Shown in pieces: positions 1 to 5,313 of a stretch of 5,760 nucleotides of DNA. Both the position numbers and the translations under genes were made by a program. Within the stretch, counting starts at the first letter, position 1; each line of letters starts with the position of its first letter. Where the stretch lies: the NCBI GenBank assembly GCA_023434855.1, contig JAEYSJ010000217.1, positions 1-5,760 of the forward strand. Reading direction: 5' to 3'. Source of the DNA: Bacillota bacterium. Its GTDB lineage: Bacteria > Bacillota_C > Negativicutes > JAEYSJ01. The notes beneath the pieces are model-generated. The model had not been told where the DNA came from, ran no database searches, and worked only from the letters and a program-made list of their open reading frames with translations.

Positions 1-162
1 CTCTTGGCCCAATTCAATCACTCCCAAATATCCGGAAAGGTAACTTTTATAACTTTCGGTATTTACCATTATTATCCTGCAAACCATGAGGAAATAATAC
101 CCAAACGGGTGGATTTGCAGGGGCACGGATCAGTCTTTAGAACCCCTATCCAAATAGAATAA
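1..162 (+). CDS. 3' end of an unrecognised gene (partial, 53 residues)
   Basis: The first frame is open from base 1 to a TAA at 160-162 and gives 53 residues ending ...FRTPIQIE. The start lies outside the window. The tail alternates hydrophobic and polar residues (GKVTFITFGIYHYY, then KRVDLQGHGSV), which suggests beta strands. I see no membrane segment in this part. It reads like the C-terminal beta portion of a larger protein, and a pilin-like or secreted protein is one possibility, but I do not recognise the family. The stop is 65 bases before the next plus-strand start with no clear terminator between, so the two genes may be cotranscribed. The coding call rests on openness and plausible amino-acid composition over a short stretch. 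Confidence 0.5.
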   Translation, partial: LLAQFNHSQISGKVTFITFGIYHYYPANHEEIIPKRVDLQGHGSVFRTPIQIE

Positions 163-227
163 AATAGGCATAATGTTCCATGTACGGGGTATTCTACTGT
201 TAAGTAAATTTATGTACGGAGAGAATC

Positions 228-1121
228 ATGACTCAACAACCGCAACAGCAACAGAAGCCGCGTCGCCCCAAAGCATTTGTGGGTTCACTGACCACGAATC
301 ATCTGTTTTTGCGCAACCCATTCATGATGGCTTGGCTGTCAGCAACTTTTCCAGGCTTTGGCCACATCAGCCTAGGAAACTACGTCACAGGGATGATACT
401 ATTCATCTGGGAGATGCTGGCGAACACCATGGCGAAGATAAACCTGGCCATTTTATACTCTTTCACCGGTCGTTACGATATGGCCAAGGAAATACTAAAT
501 AACCGGTGGCTGCTGCTATATGCCCCGGTCTATGTTTTTGCAATGTGGGACACTTACCGGCGAACGGTAAAATATAACCAGTACTCGCTTCTGGCGGACC
601 GGGCTGAGCAAATGCCTACACCGGTCGCCATGTCCTCGGTGGAGATAAACAGCCTTGATAAGCGCTCGCCCTGGGTAGCGGTAGCCTGGACTTTGCTGGC
701 GCCAGGGCTTGGGCACATTTATTCCCACAGGATGGTTACAGGGTTCTTTCTTCTAATATGGTGGATCGTTTCCGTCTACAACTCGCTTGTCCTGCAAGCG
801 GTACAGTACACTGCTTTGGGACTGTTCGAGCAGGCTAAGGCAGTTGTCGATCCGCAGTGGCTGATATATCTTCCTCAATTATTGGCTTTGCCAGCTACGA
901 CGCCTATGCCAACACCCTTTCATTCAACCGCCTTTTCGAAAAGGAACAGGATATTTTTTGGAAGCAAAGTTACCAAAGCCCTAATTTCAAAATGCCGACA
1001 AAGGTGGGGGCGGAAGTGTATATTACAGGTTCATTTGAGCACTCAATTAAACTGGAGCTTGCCATTTCTGAGCTGGAGCAAAAAGGGATACCTCAGGAGC
1101 AAATTTGCGCTATTCCGATGA
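228..1121 (+). CDS. N-terminal part of the frameshifted membrane protein, as read without repair
   Basis: The start is ATG 228 with GGAGAG at 218-223. The first 218 residues look genuine. A Gln/Pro/Arg-rich cytoplasmic N-terminus (about 1-25) precedes two homologous membrane modules, about 30-115 and 147-218. Each begins with an aromatic/hydrophobic segment carrying P-G-x-G-H-I (residues 42-47 and 159-164), followed by V-T-G and a Trp-containing hydrophobic helix. The PGxGxxY-type motif recalls the short double-helix membrane modules of TM2-like and related Bacillota proteins, but I cannot name a family. Residues 219-297 are out of frame: they are rich in Arg/Lys/Ser and lack the features of the rest, so they should not be treated as real protein. 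A translated product would be a truncated integral membrane protein. Confidence 0.5.
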   Translation: MTQQPQQQQKPRRPKAFVGSLTTNHLFLRNPFMMAWLSATFPGFGHISLGNYVTGMILFIWEMLANTMAKINLAILYSFTGRYDMAKEILNNRWLLLYAPVYVFAMWDTYRRTVKYNQYSLLADRAEQMPTPVAMSSVEINSLDKRSPWVAVAWTLLAPGLGHIYSHRMVTGFFLLIWWIVSVYNSLVLQAVQYTALGLFEQAKAVVDPQWLIYLPQLLALPATTPMPTPFHSTAFSKRNRIFFGSKVTKALISKCRQRWGRKCILQVHLSTQLNWSLPFLSWSKKGYLRSKFALFR

Positions 1122-1471
1122 ATGTGCCTAAAAAGGAAATGCACCTTTTTGATACGATTCATCAGGCCGACGGGCTGATCATGTTTGACCTGCCAACAGT
1201 TTTCGGCACGATATTAATGCTTTTGGGCGTAATGTGGGGCTTTATGTGGACATGGGGGCCGATCCTCTGGGGCCTGATCGGCCTATTTTCAGGCGGAGCG
1301 CTCGGGTTTGCCTTCAAGTATGTCTACTATAGGATGTATGCCCAAAAGCAGCCGCCTGCCGGCAAGACAACGGAAGTGATGCTTATCGTGGCCTGCCAGA
1401 AGGCAGAGGCGGAAATGGTGGAAAGGGTGCTGGCAGGGCACTTGGCCCTAAGCATTGGACGAAAGGAATAA
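857..1471 (+). CDS. C-terminal part of the frameshifted membrane protein (GTG-start ORF, 204 aa)
   Basis: This frame is open from 839 and its first possible start is GTG 857, without a convincing ribosome binding site, so it probably belongs to the upstream gene. Residues 10-35 complete the second membrane module (GFASYDAY). Residues 52-88 form a beta-alpha-beta unit (EVYITGSF, then a helix, then ICAIPM). Residues 114-157 are a glycine-rich membrane hairpin with GVMWGFMW and GLIGLFSGGALGF. Residues 170-200 form a second beta-alpha unit (EVMLIVAC and a helix). A soluble alpha/beta domain interrupted by a Gly-rich hairpin resembles the DUF1269/YflT-like stress proteins in layout only. The gene ends in TAA, with no clear plus-strand terminator close behind. 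Confidence 0.5.
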   Translation: MADISSSIIGFASYDAYANTLSFNRLFEKEQDIFWKQSYQSPNFKMPTKVGAEVYITGSFEHSIKLELAISELEQKGIPQEQICAIPMNVPKKEMHLFDTIHQADGLIMFDLPTVFGTILMLLGVMWGFMWTWGPILWGLIGLFSGGALGFAFKYVYYRMYAQKQPPAGKTTEVMLIVACQKAEAEMVERVLAGHLALSIGRKE

Positions 1472-1676
1472 GGGGCACATGCCGGTATTCCTAACTGGAA
1501 ATATTCTTTGCTGACCGGCTGGATTAACTTGACAGTTAGGCTATTTTCCGTAAATGCAAACAAAGGGGCAACCAGTCCAGCTGACTGTTTTGCCCCTAAA
1601 AAATAGCTGCTCTTTCTATGCCAATTAGAGTTTACAAAAAATCGGGGATACACCCACATTTTTGGTTCAGTTCAGT
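1472..1676. other. Convergent intergenic region with inverted repeats
   Basis: No ORF with a ribosome binding site is visible here. Besides the hairpin at 1564-1597 it holds an 8-bp perfect inverted repeat, CCTAACTG at 1490-1497 and CAGTTAGG at 1533-1540, enclosing 35 bases. A 6-bp pair, GCCGGT at 1481-1486 and ACCGGC at 1514-1519, overlaps it. These two pairings interleave, so they could not both form as simple nested stems. Convergent genes flank the region, so 3'-end processing or termination signals are the likeliest role. Confidence 0.4.
1564..1597 (-). terminator. Probable intrinsic terminator of the minus-strand gene pair
   Basis: The outer stem is AGGGGCAA (1564-1571) with TTGCCCCT (1590-1597). 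The inner stem is CAGTC (1573-1577) with GACTG (1583-1587), around a 5-base loop. Read on the minus strand the hairpin is preceded by a run of T and followed by TTGTTTGCATTTA, a moderate U tract. On the plus strand it is followed by A residues only. It therefore fits best as the end of the minus-strand transcript, about 80 bases past the stop at 1677, though it may also hinder plus-strand read-through. Confidence 0.6.
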
Positions 1677-1862
1677 CTACTCTATTTTTCTAAATCCAAG
1701 CATAATTTCAAAATCTCCGGTAAGTCCTTCTTTGACCTCTTGCCAGTCATTACCGGATTCGTCTTCATAGCAACACCCATCCAGCTTCTTATGTAGGCAA
1801 ATACCGTTTGTTAGTTTTACGCAACCTTCGTTCATTCTTTGAATTGTTATAATTTGGCTCAT
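1677..1862 (-). CDS. Small Cys-containing hypothetical protein (61 aa)
   Basis: The start chosen is the ATG at 1862-1860 because AAAGGAGA lies 5 bases upstream (1874-1867). A longer reading from 1910 has no such site and would overlap the upstream gene more deeply. The ATG overlaps the TGA of the upstream gene as ATGA, which implies translational coupling. The ribosome binding site sits inside the 3' end of that gene. The 61 residues have no membrane segment or signal peptide. Residues 14-31 carry C14, C22, H24 and the pair C30-C31, a spacing that could bind a metal or form disulfides. The C-terminal half is acidic (EDESGNDW and following). I do not recognise a family. The tight coupling suggests that it acts with, or on, the product of the upstream gene. 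Confidence 0.7.
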   Translation of the reverse strand: MSQIITIQRMNEGCVKLTNGICLHKKLDGCCYEDESGNDWQEVKEGLTGDFEIMLGFRKIE

Positions 1863-2323
1863 ATTATCTCCTTTCTTAATACATCTGATAGACAAATCCA
1901 TCCCAAACACTGAGAAAAAATCCCCGTCCAGGCAAAAACATCTGTAAAAATCATACTTCCGTACTCAAGTCTATCGGCAATATAGGAGCCTCTAGGTCTA
2001 TCAAAAATATTTGTTAATAAAGGCATTGTCGGGTCAGTGTGTAATATGCGCCATAACTCATCCGTATCATTTTTACTCACGCCAACCGTCAAAACAGGTA
2101 TTTTATCTCCATCTTCCTCATTAAATAGGCTAATTAAATATCCCATTTCACCGCCAGTGCTTCTCATTTTATAACCCTTGACGATTTCAACTTCCCGCAT
2201 TAACGAAGCATAAAACAACCTATGCAAAAACGTGTATGACTCTTTATTAACCTCATTCGCATAACTTCGTTGGCAATATCCAGAGTTTAATGTAATGTGC
2301 ATAATGCAATTATAGTATCCCAT
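1859..2323 (-). CDS. Hypothetical protein, first gene of a coupled pair (154 aa)
   Basis: I prefer the ATG at 2323-2321 (MGYYNCIM) because GGGAAAGGA lies just upstream at suitable spacing. The in-frame ATG at 2353 has no ribosome binding site. The product is a soluble-looking alpha/beta protein. It has a hydrophobic N-terminal strand (NCIMHITL), a central GYLISLF strand followed by an acidic loop (NEEDGDK) and a VLTVGVS strand. The C-terminal stretch is aromatic and hydrophobic (MIFTDVFAWTGIFSQCLGWICL); it could be buried, or a single weak membrane helix. No catalytic motif is recognisable. The stop TGA overlaps the next ATG. Upstream lies a candidate structured leader RNA ending in a terminator, so expression may be controlled by termination in the leader. 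Confidence 0.7.
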   Translation of the reverse strand: MGYYNCIMHITLNSGYCQRSYANEVNKESYTFLHRLFYASLMREVEIVKGYKMRSTGGEMGYLISLFNEEDGDKIPVLTVGVSKNDTDELWRILHTDPTMPLLTNIFDRPRGSYIADRLEYGSMIFTDVFAWTGIFSQCLGWICLSDVLRKEII

Positions 2324-2388
2324 ATAATCATTCCTTTCCCGTTTTTTGTTCATTACTACTCAGATGTCAATAAAACAGGTAAATGACA

Positions 2389-2418
2389 AAAGGAAGCCCG
2401 AATACACGGACTTCCTTT
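2389..2418 (-). terminator. Intrinsic terminator in the leader of the minus-strand pair
   Basis: On the minus strand AAAGGAAGTCCG pairs with CGGGCTTCCTTT across a 6-base loop. All 12 positions pair if the one U-G wobble is counted. The same site is a C/A mismatch on the plus strand, so the hairpin favours minus-strand RNA. It is followed by TTTTGTCATTT on that strand. It lies between the structured element at 2435-2496 and the start codon at 2323. Confidence 0.65.
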
Positions 2419-2434
2419 GCAAAATGGCTGGCGC

Positions 2435-2496
2435 AAAAATTCCTTCTCACACCTTGGTTACTACCTCCGGTCTGGCGATAGCAACTCGGAACTCTT
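2435..2496 (-). ncRNA. Candidate structured leader RNA (unclassified)
   Basis: A GC-richer patch in very AT-rich DNA folds, in the minus-strand transcript, into two nested stems. The outer stem pairs AAGAGUUCC (2496-2488) with GGAAUUUUU (2443-2435). The inner stem pairs GUUGCUAUC (2485-2477) with GGUAGUAAC (2465-2457) around an 11-base loop, GCCAGACCGGA. Thirteen unpaired bases, CAAGGUGUGAGAA, lie on the 3' side between the stems and two (GA) on the 5' side. Four of the 18 pairs are G-U on the minus strand and become A-C mismatches on the plus strand, which indicates the transcribed strand. A terminator follows about 16 bases further on, then the start at 2323. This is the order of a riboswitch or attenuator, but I cannot match it to a known class. 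A stand-alone small RNA is the alternative. Confidence 0.5.
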
Positions 2497-2555
2497 ATTT
2501 TTTATATACTCCCAATATATGAAAATTCCTGCAAAAAAAGGGTTTTTAGAAAAAT

Positions 2556-2584
2556 TTGGCTTTTTGTAATACTTAGCATATTAG
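2556..2584 (+). promoter_or_regulatory. Possible sigma-A promoter for a short plus-strand RNA
   Basis: TTGGCT at 2556-2561 and TATTAG at 2579-2584 are separated by exactly 17 bases and match 4 of 6 positions each of the -35 and -10 consensus. Transcription would start near 2591, within the inverted repeats and about 60 bases before the terminator at 2651. The match is moderate, and chance is possible in AT-rich DNA. Confidence 0.35.
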
Positions 2585-2587
2585 TAC

Positions 2588-2675
2588 ATAAAACAAAGAG
2601 GTTTTATAACTAAATAGGAACGCTTAAAACCGTACTACCTATATATCAACGCTCCCGTGAGGGAGTATTTTTATT
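2588..2675 (+). ncRNA. Candidate short RNA or leader with mutually exclusive stems
   Basis: No ORF with a ribosome binding site lies here. ATAAAAC (2588-2594) pairs perfectly with GTTTTAT (2601-2607) around AAAGAG. Alternatively GGTTTTA (2600-2606) pairs with TAAAACC (2625-2631). The two stems share the same strand, so only one can form. TAGTAC (2582-2587) and GTACTA (2632-2637) could close the whole unit, and a terminator hairpin follows. The next coding start on this strand is at 2991, more than 300 bases on, so either a small stand-alone RNA or an attenuated long leader is possible. I do not recognise a known RNA family. Confidence 0.35.
2651..2675 (+). terminator. Intrinsic terminator on the plus strand
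   Basis: CTCCC (2652-2656) pairs with GGGAG (2661-2665) across GTGA, a GNRA-type tetraloop, with a possible closing G-U pair. TATTTTTATTT follows. This ends whatever starts near 2590, because no plus-strand gene lies immediately upstream. Confidence 0.7.
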
Positions 2676-2990
2676 TAAAGGAATCTTTCTAACCATATAA
2701 GTCACGTATGATTCAGCATCAGGGGAAGTTATCTAAATACCCCCAACAGAGCAAAGTTAATGCTTGGTTATATTCAAAATATACAAATTTATACAATATA
2801 AAAGGATTTTGGGCAATTAATATTGAATATCGGTAAATGCTATGTAATAAATTGTTTATTGGGTGATATCATGGATAATATTCATTTATATACAATTGAA
2901 ACTTTAACAGGCAAAATATTAGTGATACTGTTGAATATATATCATTACAATCCTGTATCGGGAAAAATAAATGTTGGCGGTGATGAGTAT
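2676..2990. other. AT-rich region upstream of the HTH gene, no convincing gene
   Basis: The frame used by the HTH gene is open upstream to a TTG at 2823, with an ATG at 2871 preceded by GGGTGAT. The encoded extension (MDNIHLYTIETLTG...) is AT-driven and unlike the N-termini usual for this kind of protein, so I treat it as leader. A weak GGGG/CCCC pairing flanks 2723-2745. No strong promoter stands out among the many AT-rich hexamers. Confidence 0.35.
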
Positions 2991-3317
2991 ATGAATAAGC
3001 CATGGACACCGGAAGAAAATGAATTCCTTAGACAAAACTATGGCAAAATGTTGACTGCTGAGATAGCGAAATATTTAAATAAGTCTACCCGCGCGGTTTC
3101 TCAGCATGCATACAACCTGCATCATAGTAAGCACATCAGGCCGAGTGTATTTTATAAAGAGGCTTTGCCGCAGGAGAGGCAAATTAAAGCCCAAGTTTTT
3201 ATGGCTGTAATACATATGCAACGAAAGAAATGCATTAAATTGAATTTGTCTCCCAATATCGATTTGAAAGCAATCGCTGAAGCAATTAAAAATGTTGAAA
3301 GACTTGTTTTAATATGA
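2991..3317 (+). CDS. Small Myb/SANT-like HTH protein (108 aa)
   Basis: The product is probably a DNA-binding protein. Residues 3-44 (KPWTPEENEFLRQNYGKM, then EIAKYLNKSTRAVSQHAYNL) form a SANT/Myb-like three-helix HTH. W5, the acidic first helix, the A23-E-I-A turn and the T33-R-A-V recognition helix are all visible. Small Bacillota proteins of this kind commonly begin just before this Trp, which supports ATG 2991. A GGCGGTGATGAG stretch ends 3 bases upstream and supplies a modest ribosome binding site; the longer reading from 2823 or 2871 is less likely. Residues 58-108 are basic then amphipathic helical and may dimerise or bind a partner. The targets are unknown. The stop TGA overlaps the ATG of a small downstream ORF. 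Confidence 0.75.
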   Translation: MNKPWTPEENEFLRQNYGKMLTAEIAKYLNKSTRAVSQHAYNLHHSKHIRPSVFYKEALPQERQIKAQVFMAVIHMQRKKCIKLNLSPNIDLKAIAEAIKNVERLVLI

Positions 3318-3418
3318 CATATACTTGGGTCCAGTGCCATAGCATTAATAACAAGGGAAAATGTAAGGAAGCTGCGTTCCTTCACTTGTGTTTCGCCAAA
3401 AGTCTTTGCAGCCTGTAA
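3314..3418 (+). CDS. Candidate 34-aa Cys/His-rich small protein, coupled to the HTH gene
   Basis: ATG 3314-3316 overlaps the TGA of the HTH gene (ATGA), so it could be translated by re-initiation; there is only weak ribosome-binding-site character upstream. The 34 residues contain C8-H9, C17, H24, C26 and C32 in a Trp/Lys-bearing peptide (MTYTWVQCHS at the start), a composition that could hold a zinc ion. The stop TAA at 3416-3418 is 15 bases before a strong terminator, so the transcript end fits this ORF as last cistron. I do not recognise the peptide. Its small size makes chance a real alternative. Confidence 0.45.
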   Translation: MTYTWVQCHSINNKGKCKEAAFLHLCFAKSLCSL

Positions 3419-3433
3419 TAAATAGTAGACTTA

Positions 3434-3467
3434 GGGACTAGAAGAAAATTCTAGTTCTTCTTTTTTT
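3434..3467 (+). terminator. Strong intrinsic terminator of the HTH unit
   Basis: GGGACTAGAA (3434-3443) pairs with TTCTAGTTCT (3449-3458), with two or three G-U pairs near the base, around a GAAAA loop. It is followed by TC and seven T. It separates the HTH unit from the kinase gene. Confidence 0.85.
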
Positions 3468-3577
3468 ATTCTTCTTGTAAAATTTTATTATTTTGGAATA
3501 TATTAACTATATTTCGACCAAATATTAGCTTTGTAAGTGATAAAATAGTTTTCGATAAATAGGAAAGAGAGTAAATT

Positions 3578-3612
3578 GGTAAAATTTACCGTGAATTAGT
3601 GTATCTCATAAT
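3578..3612 (+). promoter_or_regulatory. Probable kinase promoter overlapped by a perfect palindrome
   Basis: TTTACC (3585-3590) and CATAAT (3607-3612, 5 of 6 to the -10 consensus) are 16 bases apart, giving a start near 3619, about 30 bases before the ATG. The palindrome GGTAAA-A-TTTACC (3578-3590) covers the -35 element, where a repressor would block RNA polymerase. A second possibility further upstream is the extended -10 TGATAAAAT at 3538-3546, which has no good -35. Confidence 0.45.
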
Positions 3613-3648
3613 ATTTTGTGACTTGAGCGTAAAAAGGGATGAAATGAT

Positions 3649-5304
3649 ATGGATTTAGCTTTGTTTTGTTCAATAGGTGGAACGATCTCGCTGTTACTGG
3701 TATATTGGTATCTGTACATTATGTATCACGAGCGTTATATGGGCATGTGGATAGCAAGCTGGCTGGGCTTTGCTTTACGCATAGTTCTTTTTGACTCTGG
3801 ACTGATCGAATGGAAAGAATCGATAGCAGGGTTTATCATTTTTCAAGCAATGTATGTTAGTACAATTTTGCTGTTTTTATGGAGCGCGTGTCTCTTTAGC
3901 AGCAGACCGTATAAACAATGGTGGATATACGGTGGTAGTGGCAGTTTTATACTTAGTATTATATTTAAATTATTACATTTGCCCATTATTTATATAATGG
4001 CGCCTTCTGCGTTTTTTGCTGGTGTGATACTTATATATATCGGCAGAATCTTTATGTACAATTTACAAATAAATGGATTAGGAAATTATATTGCAGGATA
4101 TTCATTCATTATTTGGGGTATTTTTACGATAATTATGCCATATTCAAGTAGCATAGCTACTCCTTGGCCTTATTTAATTTGCGGTGTCCTACGATTGATT
4201 ATTGCTTCCGGTACTTTAATGGTATTTTTTGAAAAAACCAGATTTGAATTAATCAATAAAGAAGCGCAATACCGGTTATTGGTGGAAAACTCTGTTGATG
4301 TCATTTATCGTTATAGTTTGTTACCAGAACCCAGATTTGACTATATTAGTCCGGCTATAACAAAAGTTACAGGTTACTGCCCCGAAGAATTTTATGCAGA
4401 TGCAGTACTATTAAACAAATTGATACATCCTGATGATTTGCCGCAATATACCGAATTTATTTCTCACCACTTTCACAGCAAGCCGTTTACTTTCCGTTTA
4501 ACCCGTAAAGACCGAAATATGATATGGATTGAATTAGAGTTTATACATATGTATGCTGCAACCGGCGCTATTCTGGCACGACAAGGGATTTTTCGTGAGG
4601 TTACCGCCCGCATTCATTCTGAGCAACTCGCCGTTCAAAATGAGAGGCTGAATATAGTCGGTCAAATGGCTGTTAGTTTTGCCCATGAAATACGCAACCC
4701 ATTGACCACGGTTTGTGGCTATCTGCAAATACTAAGCAGGAAGAAACAAGAATGCAGTTCCTGTAAAGAACGTTTCGCCCTGATGATTAAGGAACTGAAC
4801 CATGCCAGTGCCATTATCAGCGAATACCTTTTACTAGCGCAAGATAAGCAAGCCGAACGGAAAAAATGCTGTTTGAATACTATTATTGAAGAATTGTTCC
4901 CTTTAATACAGGGTGATGCAATCGTTTCAAATGTGGCTATAAACCTTAACTTAAAAAGTATTCCTCAGCTTTACCTTGATGAAAATGAAATTCGCAAACT
5001 GCTGCTTAATCTCGTAAAGAATGGCGTTGAAGCTATGCCCAAAGGTGGCAATCTTACTATTGGTACAAATTCCGAAAAGGATAAGGTCGTGCTATCTGTG
5101 GGGGATCAAGGTGTTGGTATACCAATTAAAATACTCGAAAACCTTGGCAAGCCGTTTTTAACTACTAAAGATATGGGAATGGGTTTGGGTTTACCAATCT
5201 GCTATAGGATTGCCAATAGGCACAATGCTACAATTGATGTAAAAACAGGAGACCGAGGAACGACATTTTTCATTTGCTTTAGTCCATCTCACTGTGCCGC
5301 ATAA
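3649..5304 (+). CDS. Membrane PAS-domain sensor histidine kinase, orphan (551 aa)
   Basis: This kinase autophosphorylates on His in response to a signal and passes the phosphate to a response regulator. Seven hydrophobic helices span about residues 5-25, 33-48, 59-83, 91-109, 113-136, 146-164 and 175-194. They form an integral-membrane sensor with very short loops and no large extracellular domain. A PAS domain follows at about 205-322 (YRLLVENSVDVIYRY, YISPAITKVTGY, IHPDDL). The HisKA region carries the phospho-acceptor H346 in SFAHEIRNPLTT. The HATPase domain shows the N box (N454, N458), the G1 box D486-Q-G-V-G-I, F503, and G2 (G510, G512, G514), so the catalytic residues look intact. The ATG is preceded by AAGGGATGA. 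No response regulator is adjacent, and terminators isolate the gene on both sides. The plan resembles sporulation phosphorelay (Kin-type) kinases, which is inference; the ligand is unknown. Confidence 0.93.
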   Translation: MDLALFCSIGGTISLLLVYWYLYIMYHERYMGMWIASWLGFALRIVLFDSGLIEWKESIAGFIIFQAMYVSTILLFLWSACLFSSRPYKQWWIYGGSGSFILSIIFKLLHLPIIYIMAPSAFFAGVILIYIGRIFMYNLQINGLGNYIAGYSFIIWGIFTIIMPYSSSIATPWPYLICGVLRLIIASGTLMVFFEKTRFELINKEAQYRLLVENSVDVIYRYSLLPEPRFDYISPAITKVTGYCPEEFYADAVLLNKLIHPDDLPQYTEFISHHFHSKPFTFRLTRKDRNMIWIELEFIHMYAATGAILARQGIFREVTARIHSEQLAVQNERLNIVGQMAVSFAHEIRNPLTTVCGYLQILSRKKQECSSCKERFALMIKELNHASAIISEYLLLAQDKQAERKKCCLNTIIEELFPLIQGDAIVSNVAINLNLKSIPQLYLDENEIRKLLLNLVKNGVEAMPKGGNLTIGTNSEKDKVVLSVGDQGVGIPIKILENLGKPFLTTKDMGMGLGLPICYRIANRHNATIDVKTGDRGTTFFICFSPSHCAA

Positions 5305-5313
5305 AATAAAGTT

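Larger units (their letters stand above)
228..1471 (+). pseudogene. Frameshifted two-repeat membrane protein gene (about 414 residues if repaired)
   Basis: One gene appears split by a missing base. The reading frame from ATG 228 and the frame ending at 1471 together make a sensible protein: two copies of a membrane module, then a soluble-membrane-soluble C-terminal domain. The copies align without gaps at an offset of 117 residues: P31/P148, H46/H163, V53-T54-G55/V170-T171-G172, W61/W178 and W94/W211. Continuing that alignment requires D108 and Y110 of copy one to match the D and Y of the SYDAY motif. That motif lies in the other frame and fits exactly if one base is added in codon 219, at about 879-884. 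Past that point the original frame turns basic and low in sense until its stop at 1121. No classical slippery heptamer is present there. It could be a real inactivating mutation or a sequencing error. The function is unknown. Confidence 0.75.

Noticed and set aside
169..174. CATAAT as the -10 of a promoter for the gene at 228
   Set aside because: No acceptable -35 lies 15-19 bases upstream, and the gene may be cotranscribed with the one ending at 162.
876..890. Programmed -1 frameshifting in the membrane-protein gene
   Set aside because: No X-XXY-YYZ slippery heptamer is present at the junction and no obvious stimulatory structure was seen, so a plain one-base loss is simpler.
1327..1659. 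Long minus-strand frame opposite the end of the frameshifted gene
   Set aside because: It is antisense to a clear coding segment, lacks a ribosome binding site, and its product has no recognisable features.
1863..1910. Sixteen-residue extension of the 61-aa minus-strand gene
   Set aside because: It overlaps the end of the upstream gene without its own ribosome binding site, whereas ATG 1862 has AAAGGAGA and the ATGA coupling.
2324..2353. Ten-residue N-terminal extension of the 154-aa minus-strand gene (MNKKRERNDY)
   Set aside because: There is no ribosome binding site upstream of 2353, and the extension itself is made of the AAAGGAATG site that serves the 2323 start.
2600..2631. Resemblance of GGTTTTA...TAAAACC to a CRISPR repeat or tracrRNA
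   Set aside because: It is a single copy with no spacers, and no cas gene is in the window.
2823..2990. Upstream extension of the HTH gene from TTG 2823 or ATG 2871
   Set aside because: The added residues are AT-driven and the HTH segment starts directly after ATG 2991, the usual N-terminus for such proteins. The GGGTGAT before 2871 keeps a longer form possible, but it is less likely.
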